Shown here in pieces: positions 21,067 to 31,300 of a stretch of 64,000 nucleotides of DNA (position 1 is the stretch's first letter; the number at the start of each line of letters is the position of its first letter). The position numbers and the translations under genes were made by a program. This DNA is from Chenopodium formosanum (taxonomy: Eukaryota > Streptophyta > Magnoliopsida > Caryophyllales > Amaranthaceae). The stretch spans positions 4,881,001 through 4,945,000 of the forward strand of contig CM044874.1 in assembly GCA_024500155.1 (NCBI GenBank). Reading direction: 5' to 3'. The notes below the pieces were generated by a model. It was given only the letters and a program-made list of their open reading frames with translations. It did not search any database and was not told the DNA's origin.

Positions 21067-24000
21067 CTATGCTTCAGCCCGAGGATCAGACTGATCAGCG
21101 TTGGGCCCCATGGTGGCCTCAGCCCCAGCAGCAGAGGAGGCGGGCTTTGCACCCTGCTGAGCCTCCCTCTCCCTCCGTTCAGCCTCCAACTCCTCCCTCT
21201 CAGCTTCTTCTTCGGCTTCCTCAGCCTTAAGGATTTCAGCTTCGATTGGAGTTGCATATTTCATGTGAGGGTCTTCGGGATCCTGGACCCATTCAGCACA
21301 TTTGGACCAGTCAAGCTTCGGCTCAGCATGTAGGCAGACTCTTCGGCACACTCTGAACCCGTTTCTAAAACCCATTTCATACTCTTCTTGGGTATAGATG
21401 CGGACCTTGAGTAGAGCCTCAGCATCAGCCAGCTTCTTTTTCATCTCCTCCAAGTCTTCTTTGGATTTCTTTAGCTCATCAGCAAGCTTGGAGGAAGACT
21501 CTTTCTGCTCGTCCAGTTCCTGCTGAAATTGGGAAGCCTTGGTCTGAGCTTGGGTCAACTTATCTTCCTTGACCTTCAGCTGATCCTCAGCCTCTTGGAG
21601 CTTGGCAAGTTGAGCTTCAGCGGCGGTAGCAGCTTCGGAGAGTTGGGCATTACGAGCCTGGAGCGCCTCTTCAGCAGCCATTCTGCTGGCTTCAAGAGCT
21701 TCCAACTTCTGCTGCACTTCAGCCTGTGCAGCAGTTCCTTCTTGGATTCGGCTCCCGATGGCAGCTTTGAATTTGGAAATATCCACTCCCATGTGCTCCT
21801 GAAGAAATTTTTCCCCTTCCATCAGCGGGGGGAAAACTTCCTTCTCCATGGCATCGCAGAAGGTCTGAAGGGCTTCAGCAGCTTTCTTTTCATACTCTTC
21901 ACCCTTCTGCTGCTTCTCTTCAGCCGCTACTTGCTTCAGCTTGGCAAGCTTTAGCTCCTCTTCGGCTACCTTCTTGTCGTACTCAGCAGCGTCAACCCTA
22001 TCTTGTAGGGTATCTATCAGCTCTACAGTGAGAGTCTGATTGTGCACAAACTGGAAACAGGGGCACAAGTCAAAAAAAAAAAAACAAACAAAAACACAAC
22101 TGAAGAGCTGAAGTGAAAGAGATAAAGGCAAAGAAGAATCACCTGCATCATCAGCAGTTGGTTAGACCTGGCTGGGTCTGGAACTGATCTGCTGGATTCG
22201 CCCATCCCAGCAGTGGCCTTCAGCGACCAGATCCTCGCTCTATCTACTTCGGACATGCCAGCAAAATTGCCGAAGTAGGCCGCAGCACCTTCTCGGTTCT
22301 GACCCCATATGAGGTCCCAGATATGATCTGGGATTGGCATTCGGGGGGCCGAGAAACCCATTTCTCCAGACTGCAGCGTCTGGAAGGAAGGGAAGGATGA
22401 CGATGGAGCCTCTTGAGTCTTAGATGGCTCAGCATCCCCCTTCTTCTCAGCAGAGTCAATTACTATGACCTCCGCTTCTTCATCAGGTGTGAGGACGAAA
22501 GCCTCAACCTCTCTTGCAATATCGGTTGTGAAACCCTCAGCATTGGGCATCACATCATTCTCATCTCTGTGCTCAGCAGCACACTCTTGAGCTTCCTCTC
22601 GAACCCCTCCCTTAGGATCGGGAGTTTTCTGATCCACCTCCATCTCGGGAGGTGACGGAGGGGTCCTCGGAGGTGATTGAGCCGGCGGCCGGGGAACCCT
22701 CGGCGATCCACCGCCTTCCTCAGGTTCCCTTATTTTGATGCCGATGGTCATCGGCCTCCTTTGAAAGTCATGAGGGCCGATGATGGCCATCCTTCGTCGC
22801 CTTTTTTGAAGCGGCTGCTCGTCCATGTCTGAGTCTTCAGACTCTTCTTGTATCTGGTCTTCGGGACGAGCAGGGGCTTTACCTTCTCTCTATCTATTAC
22901 TCTCCTCGGACTGTAAAAGACAAGGGGGGACGAAGGGTGTGAGTAAAAAAAAAAAAAAGAAGAAAGAAGAAAAAAGAAGCAACAGCAAAGCTGAAAAGCT
23001 AGGTCTAAAGAACTCACCGAAGTTTTCAGCAAAGCCTCGTCTTCTTCAGCTGCCCTAGCTGCAGCTTCTTCTTCAGCAGCTCTGGAAGACCCCACTCCTC
23101 CTTCGCAAGCTTCAATAACCCGTGCAACCTCTTCGGCTGTACGGGCAGCTTCAGCTTCTTCGTCTAACAGCTGAAACAAGGGATCCCTTTTCTTCCACCA
23201 AGGCTTCTGCTTCTAATATAGAGCAACAGCCTCAATTTGGAAATGGGTAGAGTCTAGATGGACTTCCCTATGCTTCGATTCAGTGATAGAAGGAGCCCGA
23301 GCAGTTACGACACGTTCTCGGTTGACGCCAAGACGATCGTAGTTGATGCCGACGTTGGTCTCGTCCCGCTCTGAAAGAAGAAGAGGGAAAAGATTAGTTC
23401 AGCTAAGTCGGCACAGCAGAGAAGTACGAAGTAAAAGCAGAGGAAAAGATATAATTAAAAGGCCTAGGCCCCAGCCGAAGAAACTTACCATCCCTAAACT
23501 TTCGGCTGAGGCCGACAGCTGCTAACATGTTCTCTTGGAAGACATAATGCGTATCGGGGAGCCAAGTCTCCGGGATATGCTGCATCCGACCGCTGCCCCC
23601 CGGGTTCGGCCGCTTGCCAAAGATGTTCTGCTGATTAAGGTTCGAATCCGAACCGTCACCTTCAGGGGGACCTAAGCTTCCCATCTCGGGATTAGGCTCG
23701 GCAAGATACCTGGGGGCACTGAAAACGCAAGGGTGGTCCGGATCTGTGGGCGCCCTAACCCAGATCCATTGACCTCTCCAGTCTTTGTCTGAAGAGTCAT
23801 TCGGCCACATGGTCAGATACTGGGGCCGAGACTCAATCCGGTACCACCTAGAGCCGTGATGTCCGTGCCCACTTTGAATATTTGGCACTAGCCGATGGAG
23901 CTTTCTGAAGCAGTGCAGGTTCGGCACATACCTGAAGAACTTGCAGACCCACAAGTATGTCATCACCCTTCGGATACTGATGGGAGTTATCTGACATAGA

Positions 24001-24512
24001 GAAATGTTATAATGGATCAGCAAGTCTCGGACGAATACGTCCAAAGGGAACCTCAGCCCATACTGAAGTTGTCTTGTATATACCCCCACATACCCCGGGG
24101 GTGGACGATGGATTCTATCGGATGCCACGGGCATTCGGCACCAATACCCATCAGCTTCAAGGATGCCGTAATGCAACTCAATCTGCTCGGCAAACCGATA
24201 CTGTTCGGCATTCTCTACCCACCATGAGTAGGGGCGGTTCTTTATCATGGCCGAAGCCACTTCAGCATCCTCCCACTCTGAAAACCCAGGAAGGATATCC
24301 CAAAGGACGGCGGGAACTTCATCATCTCGCCCAGAAACGCTCGGCCCCTCCGCCCCCTGAGGAGGAGCCGAAGAAATGGGAGTTGCCCTAATCCCTTCAG
24401 CAGGGTCAGATTCTGCTCTCTGTCCATTCCAGGTCCCCATCCTGTTCCTAGGATCGGGAATCGGCCTTGCTCTTCTTGGAGCACGGGCCCTACCTCTAAC
24501 TTCCCTCGCCAT
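21067..24512 (-). pseudogene. antisense four-exon gene of the retrotransposon (Transposase_28-like plus coiled coil)
   Basis: Predicted exons on the minus strand: 24512-23489, 23370-23018, 22910-22143 and 22050-21067, all with GT donors and AG acceptors and consistent phases (1,0,0), giving about 1,043 codons. Exon 1 starts MAREVRGRARAPRR and includes YGLRFPLDVFVRDLLIHY, then QITPISIRRVMTYLW. This resembles the 'putative gypsy-type transposon' domain (PF04195). Exons 2-3 are acidic and Ala/Glu-rich. Exon 4 is a long coiled coil (about 190 residues of heptad-like Ala/Leu/Lys/Glu) with a conserved-looking tail. In-frame TAGs interrupt exon 2 (near 23220) and the start of exon 3 (near 22890); an alternative acceptor could skip the latter. 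Antisense genes at this place are known from some Tat elements. Function unknown. Confidence 0.72.
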
Positions 24513-25019
24513 TGATGAGTTTCGAAGAAAAAAAGTCGAAAAAGAGGAAAAAGAGTTCGAATTTGAAGAAAAATAAAAACTAAAATCAAAGAGAATTACC
24601 TTAATCTGAAGCGAAAGTTGCCGATTTACGAATTGGTAGTGACGAATCTCAGTTTCTAAGCTCAATGTTCGGGGAATTTGCGAAGTTTTGATGCGGGTTC
24701 TTGGGTTTTTTCTCGAGAGTTCTGGGTTTGTGTTGGTGAAGAAGTGAGGAGGGATGACGCGCCTCTGATTATATCTCCAAGAATGGGAATTCTGGGAGTC
24801 TGCGGTTTAATTTCTCTTAAATACTCCACTAAGTAACCGTTAAACACACGACCTCACGATTAAACCGCCCATTATCCGTCCAACTTCCACAATCATTCAC
24901 CTAACCGTTGTTATCTCATTAATTACGGTTTAAATCCAAATTTCTTGGATTAATTAAATCATTTACTTCCCTCCTTTTCTGACTAATCAGACCCGACCCG
25001 TCATCCTTCCAAATCGGGT

Positions 25020-25032
25020 CTGGGGGGCAAGT
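25020..25032 (+). promoter_or_regulatory. polypurine tract
   Basis: A TGGGGGGCAAG purine block lies directly before the 3' LTR, where plus-strand priming is expected. The 24513-25020 stretch before it would be the promoter and leader of the antisense gene. Confidence 0.7.
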
Positions 25033-25443
25033 TGTTTGGGTCCAATTTAGTCCAATTGGGCCTAGTCATTAAATGATCCAATCAAAAGCCCAAGGTCCAG
25101 GTTCAACTCTCCAATTGTGCTAAAGTCAAAGTCAGTCCGCCAGACATGTTAATTGGGCCACGGCCCACATTCTCCATATGTGCTAAGGTATAAAAGCCTT
25201 CAATTCATTCATTTGTACACAACACAACAAAGCCTCAAGCAATTAATTCTCTTGCATAGCTTTCCCTCCCTACACATTGTACTGACTTTAGCATCGGAGG
25301 GGCCTTCCTCGGCAACACCCCCGAGGCTAGTTTACGTGTGTTTGCTGTGCAGGAAACCTTCGGCCCAACAACACTTGGACCGAATCCAGTCTTCACCACT
25401 TCAACGGGCCTTCGGCAAGGCCCCATTGTTTTCACCCGAAACA
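25033..25443 (+). repeat. 3' LTR
   Basis: 411 bp. It reads the same as the 5' LTR along its full length by eye. The TATA box TATAAAA is at 25189-25195. It is followed by the TTAGG duplication at 25444-25448. Confidence 0.95.
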
Positions 25444-25985
25444 TTAGGTATTTGTAGTGTGAATAGAGATATTTTTTGTCGTAATATAGAAATGGTGCAA
25501 TATTAAAAGAACGGAGAAAGTAATAAAGTTGTATATTCTCTATCTAGTTAGTTGGGTTTTGTAATGGGTCAGATTTCGTTCGATCAATTTTATTTGACAT
25601 CTTAGTCTGAACTCTAAAGTCTCAACACATCCAACCTGCAAATTCTTAGCTACATATTGTTATCAAAATGCTCGTACTAAAGGTTGTGAGTATAATATAA
25701 TTTCCTCTTTTCTCAACCAAAATACATGCATATGTTATCAAAATGCTCATAGATCAACATACATTCATATGGGACAATCAATTTCAACAATTATACATCA
25801 CATAAGAAAGCCCCAATTCGATTTTTGGGCATTTTTCAAAAAATCCGAGAATCTCAAGCTTTCTCTCTCTTTCGCCATGAATGACCTTGCTCCTCTCTTC
25901 CGCCGTGAATGACCTTGCTCCTCTCCTTCGTCGTAACCACCACCAACTTGTTATCGGGTAAAAACTTGTTCTTCATTGCAAGAAG

Positions 25986-26006
25986 ATGATGATGATGATG
26001 ATGATC
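25986..26006. repeat. (GAT)n microsatellite
   Basis: About seven GAT units. The surrounding 25449-26190 stretch shows no gene. A short duplication of CCGTGAATGACCTTGCTCCT-like sequence occurs near 25873-25925. Confidence 0.8.
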
Positions 26007-26195
26007 TAATATTTTCTTGAGTCTCGACTGCCGAAACATAGCCGCACCCAATACTGTGTGTTTACTAAAACATTTTTCGTTACGGCGGTGGTTAAGAAGT
26101 GAGACCCTTTAATTCTCCAACAGCTAGTGTGATGGTGACATGGAGTGAAGCGGTGAGGTTTAGGATCGGGTGGTGGTGGCGGCGTCATTGATTAA

Positions 26196-26332
26196 GGTCC
26201 CATTCTCTTTAGCTTAATTTCAGTTCAATTCAATTTCTAATATCGTTCTATCATAAACAGTTTATTTCATCTCTATTCAGTTTAGTCCAGTTCAGTTCAA
26301 CTTCAATTAGTTAAGTAAATCAGAACAGATCC
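26196..26332. mobile_element. Harbinger-like MITE
   Basis: 137 bp with ends GGTCCCATTCTCTTTAGCTT and AAGTAAATCAGAACAGATCC (imperfect inverse). The 3-bp duplication TAA is at 26193-26195 and 26333-26335. The interior is CAGTTCAATTCAA-like repeats in the opposite sense to the copy at 514. Confidence 0.72.
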
Positions 26333-27690
26333 TAAGGTTGTGTAGAGGAAGCAAATTTTAAGAACAATAAAAAATGGTGAAACTATATTTTCTTTTGACG
26401 ATAAAGAATACAATTAAGTTACAACTTTCATTTATTAGTTTGAGGTTTTGGTTTTATTAGATTTGTAAATTATTTTTATTTATTTATTTTTAATTATCGG
26501 GTTTTGAGGTTCTAATTATTTTATTTCTTTTTCTACTTTAGTCGTCTATTTGCTTGTGTCTTAGTTATTTATTTATTTTTATGTAATTTTGTAATTTTCA
26601 ACCAATTCTAGTTTCTACTTGTTGAATATTCTTTTTATAATGCAAAGTGTAGGTTTTCATTTTTTGTATAATTTTTTTTTTTTAATGTGGAGGCATTTAA
26701 TATTGGAGGAAGTACATTTGAAGGGTTGTGAGACAAAATAAAATGTCTCACAACATAAAATAATATAGCAAATGTACAAGGAAGTGAGAGATAGAGAGAG
26801 TGAAAAAAGGGTGAGGTATGACCACCTTTGGAGTCAGAATTGGTTTCACGTGCAAAAACGACAAAAAAAAAAAAAAAAAAAAATTCGGACCACATTTACT
26901 GAGAGTATATTTTGTACCACTGAGGATTTTTATAAGTGCCACTAAAATCGCATTAAGTACCACTGAGCTGTGATGATATTATTTGACAGCCTAATTAGAC
27001 ATTTGAATCTTTTTTTAAATACCACTAAAATTATATTTTGTACTACTGAGAGTGTATTTTGCACCACTTAATCTAAAATGACAAAATTTAAATCCCGCAT
27101 GAAATGACCAACCTACCCCTGCGAGACACTTTTAAATCTCTCTCAACCCTCCGTTTATATAACCTCTTAATATTGAGGGAAAGCTGTGACACATAAGACA
27201 CATGTGGCGCCTAGTCATGTTGAGGGAAAAGGTGACACATGGCGGTACCATATTATCCCTTTGAGTTTTTATAATATTATAGATAGATGTTTACTTTTAC
27301 GTTTTGATTGTTGGGAAAAAAAACCCTATCAATTCCAATAACAAAATAAAGAAGGTGAAAAGGAAAATAATAATTGATGAAGATCTCAATAATAAAGTTG
27401 TGTCGTATAACATAATCTACTGCATTAGAATCGAAGCAGAATATGCTACCATGAGTACTAGTTTCCTAATGATGCACGCCCCCCAATGTTAACACAACTC
27501 TCCATGTAATACGTGTACCCGTACCCTGAAGAGTGAAATTACTCAAGAACTGTTCAAATCTCAAAGGATTGTTTTGTGTTTATGTGGTTAGGGTTTCAAA
27601 TTTTGTCCATGTCTAGTGTATGGGGACTTAAGAGAGTGTATATAGGATTAGTTAAGAAAAGGAATCAAATGAACAAGATAAACTTGCCTT
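26333..27690. other. intergenic stretch, minor repeats
   Basis: No gene supported. 26880-27070 contains several copies of a TACCACTGAGAGTATATTTTG-like word. Poly-A/T tracts occur near 26670-26690 and 26862-26883. Confidence 0.5.
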
Positions 27691-27710
27691 TCACGTTGTA
27701 CTAACGTGAA

Positions 27711-27880
27711 GCCGAGCTATTGCTCCCTTACTATCGAGCTATAGCTCAGTTCTGCCGCAAGCTGTGCGATCACCGAGCTATTGCTCACTCAGTAGCAAGC
27801 TATATAGCTATAGCCCGACCTTGCCGCAAGCAATACGAGCATCGAGCTAGCGCTTGCTTGCTCGGCCTTGACGCAGCTCA
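27711..27880. repeat. imperfect tandem array with internal dyads
   Basis: About 2.5 units of roughly 65 bp, each with CGAGCTATTGCTC or CGAGCTATAGCTC-like dyads and a TTCTGCCGCAAGC / CTTGCCGCAAGC block. Because the units contain GAGCTATAGCTC palindromes, it can form hairpins on either strand. The frame at 27720-27989 follows the repeat and is not taken as a gene. Confidence 0.6.
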
Positions 27881-28149
27881 CATGTTATCAAGTGACAAGC
27901 CGACAACTCACTCGAGCACTTTTCAGATTTGCATTACCACCAATACAACTCCTACATTCATAATTTCATTACTAAATGTTCATTTTTAAGGCCGTGGTCC
28001 AATCTAATCATATAACTAATATATAAAGCTAAAATTTTAGTCAGGTCACGAGACAGTGACACTTGGCGTTCCAACTTTTCGCCAAGTGTAAAACCAAGTG
28101 TCGCGTCACGTTGGATAGATTTAGATAGACTTCGTATGATTAAAAAAAA

Positions 28150-28660
28150 AGGAAAAATTGGTCTTAGTAACACGAATTTCTAACAAGGTGCATATAACAA
28201 CATGAACTTTGACTAGTAGCCGTAACAACACCAACTTCTTCATCGGGTGCGCAAAATATCATAAATGAAATTGGTGATCGGAAATTTTATCGAATATTAA
28301 TATTTTATTAACTTTTTGCAAATTTTGATATCATATTTAGTCTTCAAGGTCCAAATTGACCCAAGACCTTTACCGAGATATTTTTACAGCACGCAAATCG
28401 ATTTTTTTTTTGTAATTATTTTGCTAAATTTGATCTCAAATTTGACTAAATTGATCTCCAAAACCTCGCTTGATAAGTTGTGCATAAAATTTGAGGCACG
28501 CAATAACAGACGATTTTTTATGATGATTAAATACTGGATACCATGTCTTTGGCAAAATTTTTGGTATCAAGCTTCATTTATGTTATAGCTACTAGTCAAA
28601 GTTCATGCTGGTATTTGCACCTTGTTAAACTTCGTGTTGTTGAGGCCAATTTCGTCTAAA
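28150..28660. mobile_element. nested element with ~70-bp inverted termini
   Basis: Left terminus near 28155-28230 (ATTGGTCTTAGTAACACGAA; CATGAACTTTGACTAGTAGC). Inverse copy near 28580-28655. It interrupts the left arm of the foldback, because the right arm reads straight across this point. The superfamily was not assigned. A-rich flanks hide the duplication. Confidence 0.65.
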
Positions 28661-29131
28661 AAAATTAGCTTAGAATTATATTTTCAATCAAATTTGGATA
28701 GAGTTTTAGGATAAAATTGTTAATTTAAAGTTTTATTTTGATAAAATACCAATATTTCAGATGTACAAATTGAATTATAATTTTATTCAAAAAATATTTT
28801 AGATTATGATTCTAAAAAATTATTATATATATATATATATATATCATAATTTTTTTGGAGCAAAAGAAGTAGTTCAAAACGTAAAACATCCATTTCATTC
28901 TAATATATATACTAATTAGTAAAAATAATACACTTCACAATCTAATATAATTTATTATTATGTAGACCTATCAATCAGGGTCAGGTCATGAGTCATTTTG
29001 GATCGGGTCACTTTAGGCAACGGACCAAGAATGTTCAACCTTCACCCAAAGTTTTGGGTTCGGGTTAACCCAACAGGGCTTTAACATGTTTTTATTTAAT
29101 TTAATTTTTGCTATTTTTAATTTTTTTTTTT

Positions 29132-29136
<5 letters not shown>

Positions 29137-29175
<39 letters not shown>
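29137..29175. repeat. poly(T) tract
   Basis: About 39 T in the left arm of the foldback. It is absent from the matching place in the right arm. Confidence 0.8.
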
Positions 29176-29180
<5 letters not shown>

Positions 29181-30455
29181 ATTACATGCCTACTAGATAG
29201 CAAATTGTCAAAAAAGTACATCAATTGCTAACTAATTTTGTTTCAATTATATATTTTAAAATTTGACACATAGATTAAAAATTTATTGAAAAAACAATTA
29301 ATAAACAACTCGGGCATCGCATCGGCACAAAACTAGTTATATATATATATAAGTTCTAGAGAGCCAAGTACGATTTAATTTTCTTAACGCGCCATGTAAG
29401 ATTATAAAATTTAGTTGTAGCCAATTAAATTAAAAGATTAATAATTTATTTTAGAATTAATTAATTCAAATGCCACGCAAGCAAAATTGGTGAATGATAT
29501 TTTTAAGTTTCAATTAATTAAATATAAAATATTATTTTTTGATATTAGGAATTTTATCTAAATATATAACAAATTTTAGCACATAAATACAATTTTTTTT
29601 AAAAAAAATTCAATCAAATCGTGTATCGCACGGGCTTCATCTAGTATATGATTAATTATATGATAACTAGATGAAGCCCGTGCGATGCACGGTTTGTTAG
29701 TATTTTTTTACAAAATCTAATCTTAAAAGATAATATTTGTATTTAATTAATTTAAATTTTAAAATCTCATTCGTTAATTTTGCTTACGTGGCATTTGAAT
29801 AATTTAATAGTACAAGAAATTAATTGTCTTATTTAATTGGTACAACTTAAATTTATAATCTTACGTGGCGCGCTAAGAAAATTAAATCCTACGTGGCTCT
29901 CTAAAAACTTGGTTAAAAACTCCCCTATATATATACTAGTTTTGTGCCCGTGCGATGCCCGGGTTGTTTATTGAATTTTAAGATATATTTTTAATCAATA
30001 TGTCAAATTTTAAAACATATTATTGATACAAAATTAGTTAGAAATTGATGTGTTTTTGTGAGAATTTAAACTTGTAGACATGTAATGACTAATAATAATA
30101 ATAATATTGGTGAAATATATTTCTTGACCCGTAACCTGAAATAATGACCCTGCCTAAAATGACTGGTAACCCGACCTGATTTACAGGTCTACACACAGTA
30201 ATAAAATTATATTAGACTGTGAAGTATATTATTTTAATTGATTAGAATATATTATAAACAATGGATGTGGTACATTTTGAACCAACTCTTTCGCTCCAGA
30301 AAAATATTATGATACAAAAAATAAATTTATATGATAATTTATGAGAGTTATAATCTAATTATTTTTTCAATAAAATTATAATTCAATTTGTACTTTATTA
30401 AAAAATAAAATTCTATGATAAAAATATTGGTACTTTATCAAAAATAAAACTCTAA

Positions 30456-30683
30456 GGGCTTGTTTGACATCAGTTTTGGTTTTCAGTTTCCTGTTTTTTT
30501 GAAAACCAAAAACCAAAAACAGGAAACAAGAAAAAGGTGTTTTCACTTTTCTGTTGTCAGTTTTCAAAATTATCATGATTTTTATAAGTTAAAAAATTTT
30601 TGATTCATTATGGGGCATATATCATATACTTTAAAAAGCAAAAAACCAAAAAACAGAAAACCACAATAATGCCAAACGAACCT
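30456..30683. mobile_element. MITE nested in the right foldback arm
   Basis: Ends GGGCTTGTTTGACAT and the inverse AGGTTCGTTTGGCAT. TAA occurs at both sides (one base offset on the right). The interior is rich in AAAACCAAAAACAGG. The equivalent place in the left arm lacks it, so it inserted after the foldback formed. Confidence 0.65.
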
Positions 30684-31300
30684 TTAACAATTTTATTCTA
30701 AAATTCTATCTAAATTTGATTGAAATAAAAACTCTAAATTAACAATTTTATCCTAAAATGATATCTAAATTTGATTGAAATAAAATTCTAAACTAACTTT
30801 TTTATCCTACAAATTGAGTTCTATATAACTCTATCCTACGTGGCACGACACTTGGCGAAAAGTTGGAACGCCAAGTGTCACTGTCTCGTTGCCTGGCTAA
30901 AAGTTTAGCTTTATATATTAGTTATATGATTAAATTAGATTAGATTATATTCTAATTTTTTTTTTGAAATGATAATTATATTTAATTTTATATATTAAAT
31001 GATCAATTTTTGTAAACATTTAAGTAATTATTTGCCTCAAAAAAAAAAAAAAACATTTAAGTAATTATTATGATCATATATCCAACCCAAGACCCAAATG
31101 AAGTCAAATGGATAATGGACTAGCAAATCGGGTCATTCTATTTCTTTTCCCCAACAGAAAAACGAACGACTGATTTTCCACTTTTCTACTCTCCTTTTCC
31201 AATTACTCTATTTCTTTCCTTTCCCCAACAGAAAAAACTTCAATTTTGTGGCGAAAAAATAATCAAACTCTCATCAAATTCCCAAAAAATAAAATAAAAA

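Larger units (their letters stand above)
13588..25443 (+). mobile_element. Ty3/gypsy LTR retrotransposon, Tat-type
   Basis: A complete 11,856-bp element: 5-bp duplication TTAGG (13583-13587; 25444-25448), two 411-bp LTRs starting TG and ending CA, a primer-binding site, gag-pro, and pol in the order RT, RNase H, second RNase H, integrase. A 5 kb segment before the 3' LTR carries a four-exon antisense gene. The second (archaeal-type) RNase H and the extra ORF region downstream of pol are hallmarks of the Tat lineage. The LTRs read identical by eye, so insertion is recent. The gag-pro frame nonetheless has a stop, and pol lies in another frame. It inserted just right of the decayed CACTA element. 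Confidence 0.93.
28001..30941. repeat. ~2.9 kb imperfect inverted repeat (foldback)
   Basis: The outer arms match for more than 100 bp (AATCTAATCATATAACTAAT, then ACTTGGCGTTCCAACTTTTC, near 28001-28100; inverse at 30840-30941). Matching continues inward through CATCCATTTCATT and TCTAATATAATTT blocks and the CTAGATGAAGCCCGTGCGAT pair, to a centre near 29657. The CCCGTGCGATGC motif occurs four times in alternating orientation. The arms are unequal because a separate element sits in the left arm and a MITE in the right. It could be a foldback-type transposon or a head-to-head pair of one family. No coding gene. Confidence 0.78.
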
